Origin: Gemmobacter serpentinus
GTDB lineage: Bacteria > Pseudomonadota > Alphaproteobacteria > Rhodobacterales > Rhodobacteraceae
Length of the DNA: 64,000 bases
Reading direction: 5' to 3'
Assembly: GCF_008973825.1 (NCBI RefSeq)
Contig: NZ_WCHR01000018.1
Location: 186,001 to 250,000 of the forward strand
The notes beneath the pieces were generated by a model that had not been told where the DNA came from, ran no database searches, and worked only from the letters and a program-made list of their open reading frames with translations. The position numbers were made by a program, and so were the translations under genes. Below are positions 54,906 to 63,498 of this stretch, piece after piece; position 1 is the stretch's first letter, and each line of letters begins with the position of its first letter.

Positions 54906-56425
54906 TGCGGATCTATATTCCCCGTGATGCGGCCGCCAAGGCACTGGGCGCAGATGCCGTTGCCAGGGCCATTCAGGCCGAGGCGGCGCGGCGCGGGCTG
55001 GAAGTAACCATCATCCGCAACGGATCGCGCGGCATGGTCTGGCTGGAGCCGCTGGTCGAGGTGGAAACGCCCGAGGGCCGCATTGCCTTTGGCCCGATGG
55101 TGCCGGGGCAGGTGGCCCAGGTCTTTGATGGCGGTCCGCTGGCCTTGGGTCTGACCGAGGATCTGCCCTGGATGAAGGGCCAGACCAGATTGACCTTTGC
55201 CCGTTGCGGCGTGATCGATCCGCTGGATCTGGCGGATTTCCGTGCCCATGGCGGGTTCAAGGGGCTGGAACGCGCGATCACCCTGTCGGGGGCCGCGATT
55301 GTCGATGAGGTCACCAGATCCGGCTTGCGCGGGCGCGGCGGGGCGGGCTTTCCGACCGGGATCAAATGGAAGACGGTGCATGATGCGCCGGGGCCGCAGA
55401 AATACATCGTGGCCAATGCCGATGAGGGTGATAGCGGCACCTTTGCCGACCGTATGATCATGGAAGGCGACCCCTTCACCCTGATCGAAGGCATGACCAT
55501 TGCCGGGCTGGCGGTCGGGGCCACCAAGGGCTTCATCTATTCGCGGTCGGAATACCCCGATGCCAATGCCACGCTGGCCGAGGCGCTGCGCCTGGCGCGG
55601 GCGGGCGGCGTGCTGGGCGCATCGGTTCTGGGCTCTGGTCGGGCCTTTGATATCGAGCTGCGCGTGGGGGCAGGCGCCTATGTCTGCGGCGAGGAAACCG
55701 CGCTGCTGAACAGTCTTGAGGGTAAGCGCGGCACTGTGCGCGCCAAGCCGCCGCTGCCCGCGCTGCAAGGTTTCATGGGGCGGCCCACGGTCGTCAACAA
55801 CGTGATCTCGCTGGCCACGGTGCCGGTGATCCTTGACCGCGGGGCGGAGTTCTATGCGGGTTTCGGTCTGGGCCGGTCGCGCGGCACCATCCCCTTGCAG
55901 ATCGCGGGCAATGTGAAGCAGGGCGGGCTTTACGAGATCGCCTTCGGCCTGAGCCTGCGCGAGATTGTCGAAGGGATCGGCGGCGGCACGGCCTCGGGGC
56001 GTCCGGTCAAGGCAGTGCAGGTGGGCGGCCCGCTGGGGGCCTATCTTGCGCCGCACCAGTTTGAAACCCCCTTCGGCTATGAGGAATATTCCGGCCAGAA
56101 CGCGCTGATCGGCCATGCCGGGCTGACCGTCTTTGACGACAGCGCGGATATGCTGAAACTCGCGCGGTTCGCGATGGAATTCTGCGCCATTGAATCCTGC
56201 GGCAAATGCACGCCCTGCCGCATCGGCGCGGTGCGCGGGGTGGAAACGCTGGACCGCATCGCCCGCGGCGATGACGGGGCGATCCCGCTGCTGACCGACC
56301 TGTGTGAAACCATGAAGGCGGGCTCGCTTTGTGCGCTTGGCGGCTTTACCCCCTATCCGGTGATGTCGGCGCTGACGCATTTCCCCGATGATTTCACCAG
56401 CACGCACAAGGAGGCCGCCGAATGA
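54905..56425 (+). CDS. fdsB: NAD-dependent formate dehydrogenase beta subunit
   Basis: A 506-residue NuoF-like subunit with an N-terminal thioredoxin-like region, the FMN/NAD domain (GLRGRGGAGFPTGIKWK and NADEGDSGTFADR, about 137-180) and the [4Fe-4S] motif ESCGKCTPCRIG (near 430). It receives electrons from FdsA and reduces NAD+. Overlaps fdsG by one base and the DUF4287 gene by 4 nt. Confidence 0.96.
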   Translation: MRIYIPRDAAAKALGADAVARAIQAEAARRGLEVTIIRNGSRGMVWLEPLVEVETPEGRIAFGPMVPGQVAQVFDGGPLALGLTEDLPWMKGQTRLTFARCGVIDPLDLADFRAHGGFKGLERAITLSGAAIVDEVTRSGLRGRGGAGFPTGIKWKTVHDAPGPQKYIVANADEGDSGTFADRMIMEGDPFTLIEGMTIAGLAVGATKGFIYSRSEYPDANATLAEALRLARAGGVLGASVLGSGRAFDIELRVGAGAYVCGEETALLNSLEGKRGTVRAKPPLPALQGFMGRPTVVNNVISLATVPVILDRGAEFYAGFGLGRSRGTIPLQIAGNVKQGGLYEIAFGLSLREIVEGIGGGTASGRPVKAVQVGGPLGAYLAPHQFETPFGYEEYSGQNALIGHAGLTVFDDSADMLKLARFAMEFCAIESCGKCTPCRIGAVRGVETLDRIARGDDGAIPLLTDLCETMKAGSLCALGGFTPYPVMSALTHFPDDFTSTHKEAAE

Positions 56426-56634
56426 ACGACAAGGTTCAGGGCCCGGCCTCCTACTTTCCTTCCATTGAACAGGAATACGGCCAGCCGATGCAGCACTGGT
56501 TCGACCTGATCGGGCCACGTCTGTCGGAGCCGCATATGCAGATCGTGCGCTTCCTGAAGGAAGATCATGGTCTGGGTCACGGCCATGCCAATGCCATCGT
56601 GGCGCATCAGCTTGCCCAACGGAAAGGGGCCTGA
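56422..56634 (+). CDS. DUF4287-domain small protein inside the fds operon
   Basis: A 70-residue protein spanning essentially one DUF4287 domain (YFPSIEQEYGQPMQHWFDLI and the C-terminal LKEDHGLGHGHANAIVAHQLA). It overlaps fdsB by 4 nt and ends 1 nt before fdsA, so it is translated as part of the operon. DUF4287 proteins have no established function, and this gene is not part of the canonical fdsGBACD set. It could help assembly or sense a nucleotide or cofactor; that is speculation. Confidence 0.82.
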   Translation: MNDKVQGPASYFPSIEQEYGQPMQHWFDLIGPRLSEPHMQIVRFLKEDHGLGHGHANAIVAHQLAQRKGA

Positions 56635-56635
56635 G

Positions 56636-59527
56636 ATGAAAGATTTCATCATCCCGGATCGCGATTTCGGCACCCCCGCCGCCAAATCGAAAACCATGGT
56701 GACGCTCAGCATCGACGGGTTTGACGTGACCGTGCCCGAGGGCACCAGCATCATGCGCGCGGCGGCCGAGATCGGCATTTCCGTGCCCAAGCTGTGCGCC
56801 ACCGACAGTCTGGATGCCTTCGGGTCCTGCCGGTTGTGTCTGGTGGAGGTGGAGGGGCGCAATGGCACGCCCGCCTCCTGCACCACGCCGGTGGCACCGG
56901 GCATCAAGGTCCATACCCAGACCGGCAAGCTGAAACAGCTGCGGCGCGGCGTGATGGAGCTGTATATTTCGGATCACCCGCTGGATTGCCTGACCTGCGC
57001 GGCCAATGGCGATTGCGAATTGCAGGATATGGCGGGGGCCGTGGGTCTGCGCGATGTGCGCTATGAGGCGCCCGAAAACGGAAAGATGGAAACCCATTTC
57101 CGCGCCAAGGACACCTCAGGTGCTGCCAATCCGCAATGGCTGCCGAAAGACGACAGCAACCCCTATTTCAGCTATGATCCCAGCAAATGCATCGTTTGCA
57201 ATCGCTGCGTCCGCGCCTGCGAAGAGGTGCAGGGCACCTTCGCGCTGACCATCGAAGGTCGGGGCTGGGACAGCCGGGTTCATGCCGGGCTGAAAGAGGA
57301 TACGTTCCTGTCCTCTGATTGCGTGTCCTGCGGGGCTTGCGTGCAGGCCTGCCCGACTGCCACGCTGGTTGAAAAATCCATCATCGACATCGGCACGCCC
57401 GATCGCGGCATCGTCACCACCTGCGCCTATTGCGGCGTCGGCTGCCAGTTCAAGGCCGAGATGCGCGGCGATGAGCTGGTGCGTATGGTGCCCTACAAGC
57501 ACGGCAAGGCCAATCGCGGCCATAGCTGCGTGAAGGGTCGCTTTGCCTATGGCTATGCCAGCCACAAAGATCGCATCCTGTCGCCGATGATCCGCGACAG
57601 CATCAATGACCCCTGGAAAGAGGTCAGCTGGGCCGAGGCGATGGCGTTTGCCGCAAACCGCATGAAGGCCATTCAGGATCAATATGGCCGCCAGTCGGTC
57701 GGTGTCATCACCTCGTCACGCTGCACCAATGAAGAAGCCTATCTGGTGCAAAAGCTGACCCGCGCGGTGTTTTTGAACAACAACACCGATACTTGCGCCC
57801 GGGTCTGCCATTCGCCCACCGGCTATGGTCTCGGCCAGACCTTCGGCACCTCGGCGGGCACGCAGGATTTCGACTCGGTCGAGGATTGCGATGTGGCGCT
57901 GGTGATCGGGGCCAACCCGCATTCCGGCCACCCGGTCTTTGCCAGCCGCCTGAAAAAGCGTCTGCGCCAGGGGGCAAAGCTGATCCTTGTCGATCCGCGC
58001 CGCACCGAGATGTTCGAGGGGCCGCATTACCGCGCCGCCCACCATCTGGCGCTGAAGCCCGGCACCAATGTCGCCGTCGTCTCGGCCATGGCGCATGTCA
58101 TCGTGACCGAGGGGCTTTATGATGAGGAATTCATCCGCACCCGTTGCGACTGGGACGAGTTCCAGGATTACGCGGCCTTCATCAGCGAACCGCAACACGC
58201 GCCCGAGGCGATTGAACTTCTGACCGGGGTACCCGCAGCCGAACTGCGCGGGGCGGCACGGCTTTATGCCACAGGCGGCAATGCCGCGATCTATTACGGT
58301 CTGGGTGTGACGGAACACAGCCAAGGCTCCACCACCGTCATCGCCATCGCCAATCTCGCCATGCTGACCGGCAATATCGGCCGCCCCGGCGTGGGGGTGA
58401 ACCCGCTGCGCGGCCAGAACAACGTGCAGGGCAGCTGCGACATGGGGTCTTTCCCGCATGAGCTGCCGGGCTATCGCCATGTGAAAGGCCCCGAGGTTCG
58501 CGCGATTTACGAGGCGGCATGGGGCGTGCCGATCGATCCGGAGCCGGGCCTGCGCATCCCCAATATGCTGGATGCGGCGGTGGAAGGCAGCTTCAAGGGG
58601 CTTTACTGTCAGGGCGAAGACATCCTGCAATCCGACCCCGATACCAAACATGTCGCGGCCGGCCTTGCGGCGATGGAATGCGTGATCGTCCATGACCTGT
58701 TCCTGAACGAAACCGCGAATTATGCCCATGTCTTCTTCCCCGGCTCGTCCTTCCTTGAGAAAGACGGCACCTTCACCAATGCCGAACGCCGCATCAACCG
58801 CGTGCGCAAGGTGATGGCCCCGAAGCAGGGCTATGCCGATTGGGAAGTGACGCAGCTTTTCGCCCGCGCCATGGGGGCGGATTGGAACTACACCCATCCG
58901 GCGCAGATCATGGAAGAGATCGCGCTGACCACGCCCAGCTTTGCCGGTGTCAGCTATGACCGGCTGGAAGAACTGGGCTCGGTCCAGTGGCCCTGCAACG
59001 AGGCCGCGCCCGAGGGCACGCCCCTGATGCATATCGACGGTTTCGTGCGCGGGCGCGGCAAGTTCATCCGCACCGAATATGTCGCCACCGATGAACGCAG
59101 CGGCCCGCGCTTCCCGCTGTTGCTGACCACCGGGCGGATCCTCAGCCAGTATAATGTGGGGGCGCAGACAAGGCGCACCGAGAACGTAGTCTGGCACCCG
59201 GAGGATGTGCTGGAGATCCACCCGCATGACGCCGAAAATCGTGGCATCCGCGAAGGCGACTGGGTGCGCCTTGCCAGCCGGGCTGGGGAAACCACGCTGC
59301 GCGCCACGGTGACCGATACCGTTTCGCCGGGCGTGGTCTATACGACCTTCCACCATCCGGTGACTCAGGCCAATGTCATCACCACCGATTTCAGCGACTG
59401 GGCGACCAATTGCCCGGAATACAAGGTGACGGCGGTGCAGGTCAGCCCCTCCAACGGGCCCAGCGAATGGCAAGAGGAATACGAGGCGCAGGCGGCGCTG
59501 TCGCGCCGGATTGCGGCGGCCGAATGA
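56636..59527 (+). CDS. fdsA: NAD-dependent formate dehydrogenase alpha subunit (molybdenum)
   Basis: The catalytic subunit of 963 residues oxidises formate to CO2 at a bis-MGD molybdenum centre. An N-terminal [2Fe-2S] domain (residues 20-100, Cys in FGSCRLC and PASCTTP) is followed by a His/Cys-ligated [4Fe-4S] motif. Two ferredoxin-type [4Fe-4S] clusters come next (CIVCNRCVRACEE, CVSCGACVQACP). The proximal [4Fe-4S] is in TCAYCGVGCQF. The molybdenum ligand Cys followed by His lies in ARVCHSPTG (near 388). Starts at ATG 56636 behind GGAAAGGGG. Non-selenium type: a Cys codon stands at the metal-ligand position. Confidence 0.97.
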   Translation: MKDFIIPDRDFGTPAAKSKTMVTLSIDGFDVTVPEGTSIMRAAAEIGISVPKLCATDSLDAFGSCRLCLVEVEGRNGTPASCTTPVAPGIKVHTQTGKLKQLRRGVMELYISDHPLDCLTCAANGDCELQDMAGAVGLRDVRYEAPENGKMETHFRAKDTSGAANPQWLPKDDSNPYFSYDPSKCIVCNRCVRACEEVQGTFALTIEGRGWDSRVHAGLKEDTFLSSDCVSCGACVQACPTATLVEKSIIDIGTPDRGIVTTCAYCGVGCQFKAEMRGDELVRMVPYKHGKANRGHSCVKGRFAYGYASHKDRILSPMIRDSINDPWKEVSWAEAMAFAANRMKAIQDQYGRQSVGVITSSRCTNEEAYLVQKLTRAVFLNNNTDTCARVCHSPTGYGLGQTFGTSAGTQDFDSVEDCDVALVIGANPHSGHPVFASRLKKRLRQGAKLILVDPRRTEMFEGPHYRAAHHLALKPGTNVAVVSAMAHVIVTEGLYDEEFIRTRCDWDEFQDYAAFISEPQHAPEAIELLTGVPAAELRGAARLYATGGNAAIYYGLGVTEHSQGSTTVIAIANLAMLTGNIGRPGVGVNPLRGQNNVQGSCDMGSFPHELPGYRHVKGPEVRAIYEAAWGVPIDPEPGLRIPNMLDAAVEGSFKGLYCQGEDILQSDPDTKHVAAGLAAMECVIVHDLFLNETANYAHVFFPGSSFLEKDGTFTNAERRINRVRKVMAPKQGYADWEVTQLFARAMGADWNYTHPAQIMEEIALTTPSFAGVSYDRLEELGSVQWPCNEAAPEGTPLMHIDGFVRGRGKFIRTEYVATDERSGPRFPLLLTTGRILSQYNVGAQTRRTENVVWHPEDVLEIHPHDAENRGIREGDWVRLASRAGETTLRATVTDTVSPGVVYTTFHHPVTQANVITTDFSDWATNCPEYKVTAVQVSPSNGPSEWQEEYEAQAALSRRIAAAE

Positions 59528-60327
59528 TGGAGACGCGCGCGCCTGTGCCGCGTCGGGCGGTCCGGGCCGGGGGGATGAGCCCGGGCACCCGGATGCTGCC
59601 CGCCGAGGTGGCGGTGGCGCTTTCCTATAATGGATCCACCCATGCGGTGATGATGGCGACACCCGCAGATCTGGAGGATTTCGCGCGCGGCTTCACCCTG
59701 ACCGAAGGCATTGCCAGCCTTGCCGAAATCGAAAGCATCGAGCCGCAGGAAACCCCGCGCGGCATTGATCTGCAAATCTGGCTGGGCTCGGATGCGGCCG
59801 AGCGGCAGGCCAGACGGCGGCGCAGCATGGCCGGGCCGGTCGGCTGCGGGCTGTGTGGCATCGACAGTCTGGAAGAGGCGGTCCGCCGCCCGCGCCCGCT
59901 GCCGCCTGACGGTTTCACCATGACGGCAGGTCAAGTACAGGCCGCGATGGCGGAGTTGGAGGCGCATCAGCCGCTGCATGACGCAACCCGCGCTGCCCAT
60001 TGCGCCGCCCTTTGGCGGCCCGGCGGCATCTTGGCCGCACGCGAGGATGTTGGCCGCCACAATGCGCTGGACAAGCTGATCGGCGCGGTCGGGCCGCGCA
60101 ATGACGGCGCGGTGATCCTGACCTGCCGGGTCTCCATCGACATGGTGCAAAAGGCCTGCGCCGCGGGATTTCCGGTCATGATCGCGGTCTCGGCCCCCAC
60201 GGCTGCGGCGGTCGCCATGGCCGATGCCGCCGGGCTGACCCTGATCGGGCTGGCGCGGCCCGACAGTTTCGAGATTTTCACCCATCCTGACCGGATCCCG
60301 CCTGAGGAGGCCGCCAATGTCGCATGA
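59524..60327 (+). CDS. fdsC: Formate dehydrogenase accessory sulfurtransferase (FdhD/FdsC)
   Basis: A 267-residue FdhD-family protein. It binds bis-MGD and delivers sulfur to the molybdenum cofactor of FdsA. The conserved cysteine pair appears as CGLCGI (near 104-109), and GGILAAREDVGRHNALDKLIG is family-defining. It overlaps fdsA by 4 nt and fdsD by 11 nt. Confidence 0.94.
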   Translation: MMETRAPVPRRAVRAGGMSPGTRMLPAEVAVALSYNGSTHAVMMATPADLEDFARGFTLTEGIASLAEIESIEPQETPRGIDLQIWLGSDAAERQARRRRSMAGPVGCGLCGIDSLEEAVRRPRPLPPDGFTMTAGQVQAAMAELEAHQPLHDATRAAHCAALWRPGGILAAREDVGRHNALDKLIGAVGPRNDGAVILTCRVSIDMVQKACAAGFPVMIAVSAPTAAAVAMADAAGLTLIGLARPDSFEIFTHPDRIPPEEAANVA

Positions 60328-60550
60328 TAATGCCGTGCAGACCAAGCTGATCACCATGGCAAACCAGATCGCGCGCTTCATGGAAAGCAAGCCGCATGAT
60401 GAAGGCGTCAGCGGCTTGGCGAGCCATATCAACGATTATTGGGAACCCCGGATGCGCCGCCAACTGTTCGAGCTGATCGACAAGGGCGGCGCGGGATTTC
60501 GCCCGCTGGTGCTGGAAGCCGCGCCGCAAATCCGCCGCCCCGCTGCCTGA
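60317..60550 (+). CDS. fdsD: Formate dehydrogenase delta subunit
   Basis: A 77-residue FdsD protein (MANQIARFMESKP and the NDYWEPRMRRQLFELID segment), needed for active formate dehydrogenase in related bacteria and thought to assist cofactor insertion. Last gene of the fds operon, overlapping fdsC by 11 nt. Confidence 0.92.
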   Translation: MSHDNAVQTKLITMANQIARFMESKPHDEGVSGLASHINDYWEPRMRRQLFELIDKGGAGFRPLVLEAAPQIRRPAA

Positions 60551-60652
60551 AACCCGCGGTGCCTGTCGTTGCCGCGCCGGTGTGTGGGCCTGTGGGCGGC
60601 TGGGACTCGCGGCATCGCAATGGCTTGCCACGCACCGCGCCATTCATCTGTT

Positions 60653-60697
60653 CCCAAATATCCTCTGGGGGTCCGGGGGGCGAAGCGCCCCCGGCGG
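60653..60697 (-). repeat. Intergenic repeat with GC hairpin, ATATTTGGG tail type
   Basis: On the minus strand a GC hairpin (CCGGGGG arms around the CGAAGCG centre) is followed by a stretch ending GGATATTTGGG, resembling the GAGTATTTGGG tail at 36861. It lies between the ends of fdsD and the Hsp70-like gene. The remainder of the 177-nt gap shows no gene. Confidence 0.45.
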
Positions 60698-60727
60698 CAT
60701 TCGCCAGATCCCCGTCGAAAGGCCATC

Positions 60728-61963
60728 TCACCCGAAGCGCCGCCGCGCCTCCAGCGCGAGGCCGGTGCCGACGCTGCCCAGATCGTCGCCGCGATCCTGC
60801 CGTGCGCCCGGCAACATCTGTGCCAGCAACTGCTGCAACACGGGCAGACGGCTGGATCCCCCGGTCAGGAAGACGGTCTGCACCTGATCGGGTTTGACGC
60901 CCCCTTGCGCCAGAACACGGGCAATCAGATCGGCCAGACGGGTCAGGGGCGCAGCCATCGCGCCTTCCAGCATCTCGCGCCGCACCACCGGGTTCGGTGC
61001 CCCGCATAGCGGTGACAGCATCAGGCGCGCTGCCTCATCGTGGCTGAGCGCAATCTTCACCCGCTCCACCTCCATGGCAAGGGCATGGCCGTGATGCCCG
61101 TCGATCAAACGCAGGAAGCGGTCGATCAGTTCAGGCTGGTCGATCTCGTGGCGCAACGCCTTCAGGTCGGTCAGCGTCTGGCGGCTGTAGATCACGTTGA
61201 TCCGGTGCCAGGTCGCCAGATCCAGATAGTAATGCCGTGGCATGGTGCCCGCCCCGCCCTTGGTCGCCGCGCCAAACCCCAGATGAGGCAGGGCGGCCGT
61301 CAGGCTCAGCAGCCGGTCGAAATCGGTGCCGCCTAGCCGGATACCGTCATTGCCAAGAATGTCACCCGCGCGGTCAGCCAGCCGGGCGCGATCCGGCCCC
61401 ACCCGCACCAGCGACACGTCCGATGTGCCGCCGCCGATATCGACGATCAGCACCAGCTCCTCGCGGGTAAGACGGCTCTCATAATCCAAGGCGGCGGCGA
61501 TGGGCTCGAACTGGAAGGACACCTGTTCAAACCCGATCTCGCGCGCGATCTCGGCCAGCACAGATTCGGCCTGAGCATCGCCCGCGGGATCGTCATCGAT
61601 GAAATGCACCGGCCGCCCCAGCACCACGGCCGAGACCGGCGCGGGCAGACGGGCGCGGATGCTGGCCAGAAACCGGGCCAGCACCTCGCGGAAGCTGACA
61701 TTGCGGGTGCCGACGCGGGTGCGCTCAGAAATCAGGCCCGATCCAAGGGTGGATTTCAGACCGCGCATCAGGCGGCCTTCCTCGCCCTCCAGATAGGCGT
61801 TGATCCCCGCGCGCCCCATCAAGGGCGGGCCATCCTCGGCCCAGAACACCGCAGAGGGCAGGGTGGCCTCGTTCTCTTCCAGCGGCAACAGGCGCGCGCC
61901 ATCCGCATCCGCCATGCCGAGGGTGGAATTCGAGGTGCCGAAATCGATGCCGCAGGATGCCAT
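60728..61963 (-). CDS. yegD: Hsp70-family protein, YegD-like
   Basis: A 411-residue protein consisting of the Hsp70/actin-like ATPase domain without a full substrate-binding domain. Phosphate motifs are GIDFGTSNSTLG (near 5-16) and LIVDIGGGTSDVSLV (near 185), and the adenosine motif is VFLTGGSSRLPVLQ (near 370). YegD-type proteins are atypical DnaK relatives of unknown client range. It is convergent with the fds operon and divergent from pgsA. Confidence 0.9.
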   Translation of the reverse strand: MASCGIDFGTSNSTLGMADADGARLLPLEENEATLPSAVFWAEDGPPLMGRAGINAYLEGEEGRLMRGLKSTLGSGLISERTRVGTRNVSFREVLARFLASIRARLPAPVSAVVLGRPVHFIDDDPAGDAQAESVLAEIAREIGFEQVSFQFEPIAAALDYESRLTREELVLIVDIGGGTSDVSLVRVGPDRARLADRAGDILGNDGIRLGGTDFDRLLSLTAALPHLGFGAATKGGAGTMPRHYYLDLATWHRINVIYSRQTLTDLKALRHEIDQPELIDRFLRLIDGHHGHALAMEVERVKIALSHDEAARLMLSPLCGAPNPVVRREMLEGAMAAPLTRLADLIARVLAQGGVKPDQVQTVFLTGGSSRLPVLQQLLAQMLPGARQDRGDDLGSVGTGLALEARRRFG

Positions 61964-62114
61964 GGGTCCGATGCCTGTCGCTTGGGAAAGGCGGCTGACC
62001 TAGCGCCCTGAACCGGGCCTGTAAAGCGGCGCATAGCCGATTGCGCGCTATGGTTGTATCTGCAGGTCACGCGCCCCCTTCCCCCGCTGCAAGGCTTGGG
62101 CTACGACTGTCGCC

Positions 62115-62777
62115 ATGACGTGGAATATCCCGAATATCCTGACGCTGTTGCGTCTTCTGGCCGCGCCCGGTGTCGCGGTGATGTTCCTTTACTTCCACCG
62201 CCCCTGGGCGGATTGGCTGGCGCTGGCGCTGTTTGTCGGCGCGGCCGTCACCGATTGGTTCGATGGCTATCTGGCGCGGCTGTGGAAGCAGGAATCCAAA
62301 TTCGGGGCCATGCTGGATCCGATTGCCGACAAGGCGATGGTGCTGATCGCGATCATGGTCATCACGGGCTATTCCGGCATGAATCCGTGGTTGATCCTGC
62401 CCGCGACGGTGATCTTCTTCCGCGAGGTCTGTGTGTCTGGCCTGCGCGAGTTTCTGGGCAGCGTTGCGGGGCAGCTGAAGGTCACCAAACTGGCCAAGTG
62501 GAAGACCACCGCGCAGATGGTGGCCATCGCGGTGCTGTTTCTGGGCACCGGGCTGGAATATATGGAAGGCATTACCATGCGCGGCATGACGCCGGAGCAG
62601 TATGCCGATGCCATTGCCGCAGGTATCGCCGATCCGATCCGCACCTGCGGCGGGCGCGATTGCGCGACCTATGCCACCAATATCGGCCTTGTGCTGATCT
62701 GGATCGCGGCCATCCTGACACTGATCACCGGGCTTGATTACTTCCGCAAGGCGCTGCCCTTCCTGAAGGACAAGTAG
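62115..62777 (+). CDS. pgsA: CDP-diacylglycerol--glycerol-3-phosphate 3-phosphatidyltransferase
   Basis: A 220-residue membrane enzyme making phosphatidylglycerophosphate. The CDP-alcohol phosphotransferase signature DG-x2-AR-x8-G-x3-D-x3-D is complete in DGYLARLWKQ...GAMLDPIAD (about 55-77). An insert before the last helix contains paired cysteines (IRTCGGRDCATYA), unusual for E. coli PgsA. It is followed by moaD after 1 nt, so pgsA-moaD-moaE are co-transcribed. Confidence 0.95.
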   Translation: MTWNIPNILTLLRLLAAPGVAVMFLYFHRPWADWLALALFVGAAVTDWFDGYLARLWKQESKFGAMLDPIADKAMVLIAIMVITGYSGMNPWLILPATVIFFREVCVSGLREFLGSVAGQLKVTKLAKWKTTAQMVAIAVLFLGTGLEYMEGITMRGMTPEQYADAIAAGIADPIRTCGGRDCATYATNIGLVLIWIAAILTLITGLDYFRKALPFLKDK

Positions 62778-62778
62778 G

Positions 62779-63030
62779 ATGCGGCTGCGGGTGCTTTACT
62801 TCGCCTGGCTGCGCGAACGCATCGGGGCCGCGCAGGAGGAGCTGGAGACTTCTGCGGCAACGCTTGCCGATCTGGTGACCGAGCTGCGCGGGCGCAGCGA
62901 TGGCCATGCCCTTGCCTTTGCCGATCTGAAGGGCCTGCGGGCCGCCATCGATCAGGAATTGGTTTCCTTTGACGCGGCCCTGGGTGACGCGCGCGAGGTT
63001 GCATTCTTTCCGCCGATGACGGGGGGCTAG
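62779..63030 (+). CDS. moaD: Molybdopterin synthase sulfur-carrier subunit
   Basis: An 83-residue ubiquitin-like protein opening MRLRVLYFAWLRERIG and ending in the essential Gly-Gly (PPMTGG), which carries the thiocarboxylate. It starts one base after pgsA and is followed by moaE after 3 nt. Confidence 0.95.
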   Translation: MRLRVLYFAWLRERIGAAQEELETSAATLADLVTELRGRSDGHALAFADLKGLRAAIDQELVSFDAALGDAREVAFFPPMTGG

Positions 63031-63033
63031 CCG

Positions 63034-63498
63034 ATGCCAGAGCGACGGCCAGAGCACGAGCGTGTGCGGGTGCAGGCCGCAGCCTTCGATCCCGGGCAGG
63101 AGGTCAGTGCCTTTACCGCCGCGCTGTCGGCCTCGGGCGCGGTGGTCAGCTTCACCGGCCTTGTGCGCGACGGTGCCACGCCTCTGACCGCGATGGAAAT
63201 CGAGCACTACCCCGGCATGACCGAACGGGCAATTGCCGCCATGGTGGCGGATGCCATGGCGCGTTTCGGACTGGAGGATGCGCGGGTGATCCATCGCTAT
63301 GGGCGGCTCAGCTTGCGCGATCCGATCATGATGGTTGCAACCGCCGCCCGTCACCGCGCCGATGCCTTTGCCGCGGCGGAGTTTCTGATGGATTACCTGA
63401 AATCCCGCGCACCGTTCTGGAAGAAGGAAATCACCGCGGATGGCGCGGCCTGGGTTGCGGCGCGCGATCAGGATGAAGATGCGCTGCGGCGGTGGTGA
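63034..63498 (+). CDS. moaE: Molybdopterin synthase catalytic subunit
   Basis: A 154-residue MoaE that forms the dithiolene of molybdopterin with MoaD. Conserved segments are GAVVSFTGLVRD, LEIEHYPGMTE-like (MEIEHYPGMTE), and KSRAPFWKKE with the active-site Lys. Its product is needed by FdsA encoded about 4 kb upstream. Confidence 0.95.
   Translation: MPERRPEHERVRVQAAAFDPGQEVSAFTAALSASGAVVSFTGLVRDGATPLTAMEIEHYPGMTERAIAAMVADAMARFGLEDARVIHRYGRLSLRDPIMMVATAARHRADAFAAAEFLMDYLKSRAPFWKKEITADGAAWVAARDQDEDALRRW

Noticed and set aside
54713-57097. 794-residue open frame opposite fdsB/fdsA
   Set aside because: Antisense shadow of well-defined formate dehydrogenase genes; no domain or ribosome binding site.
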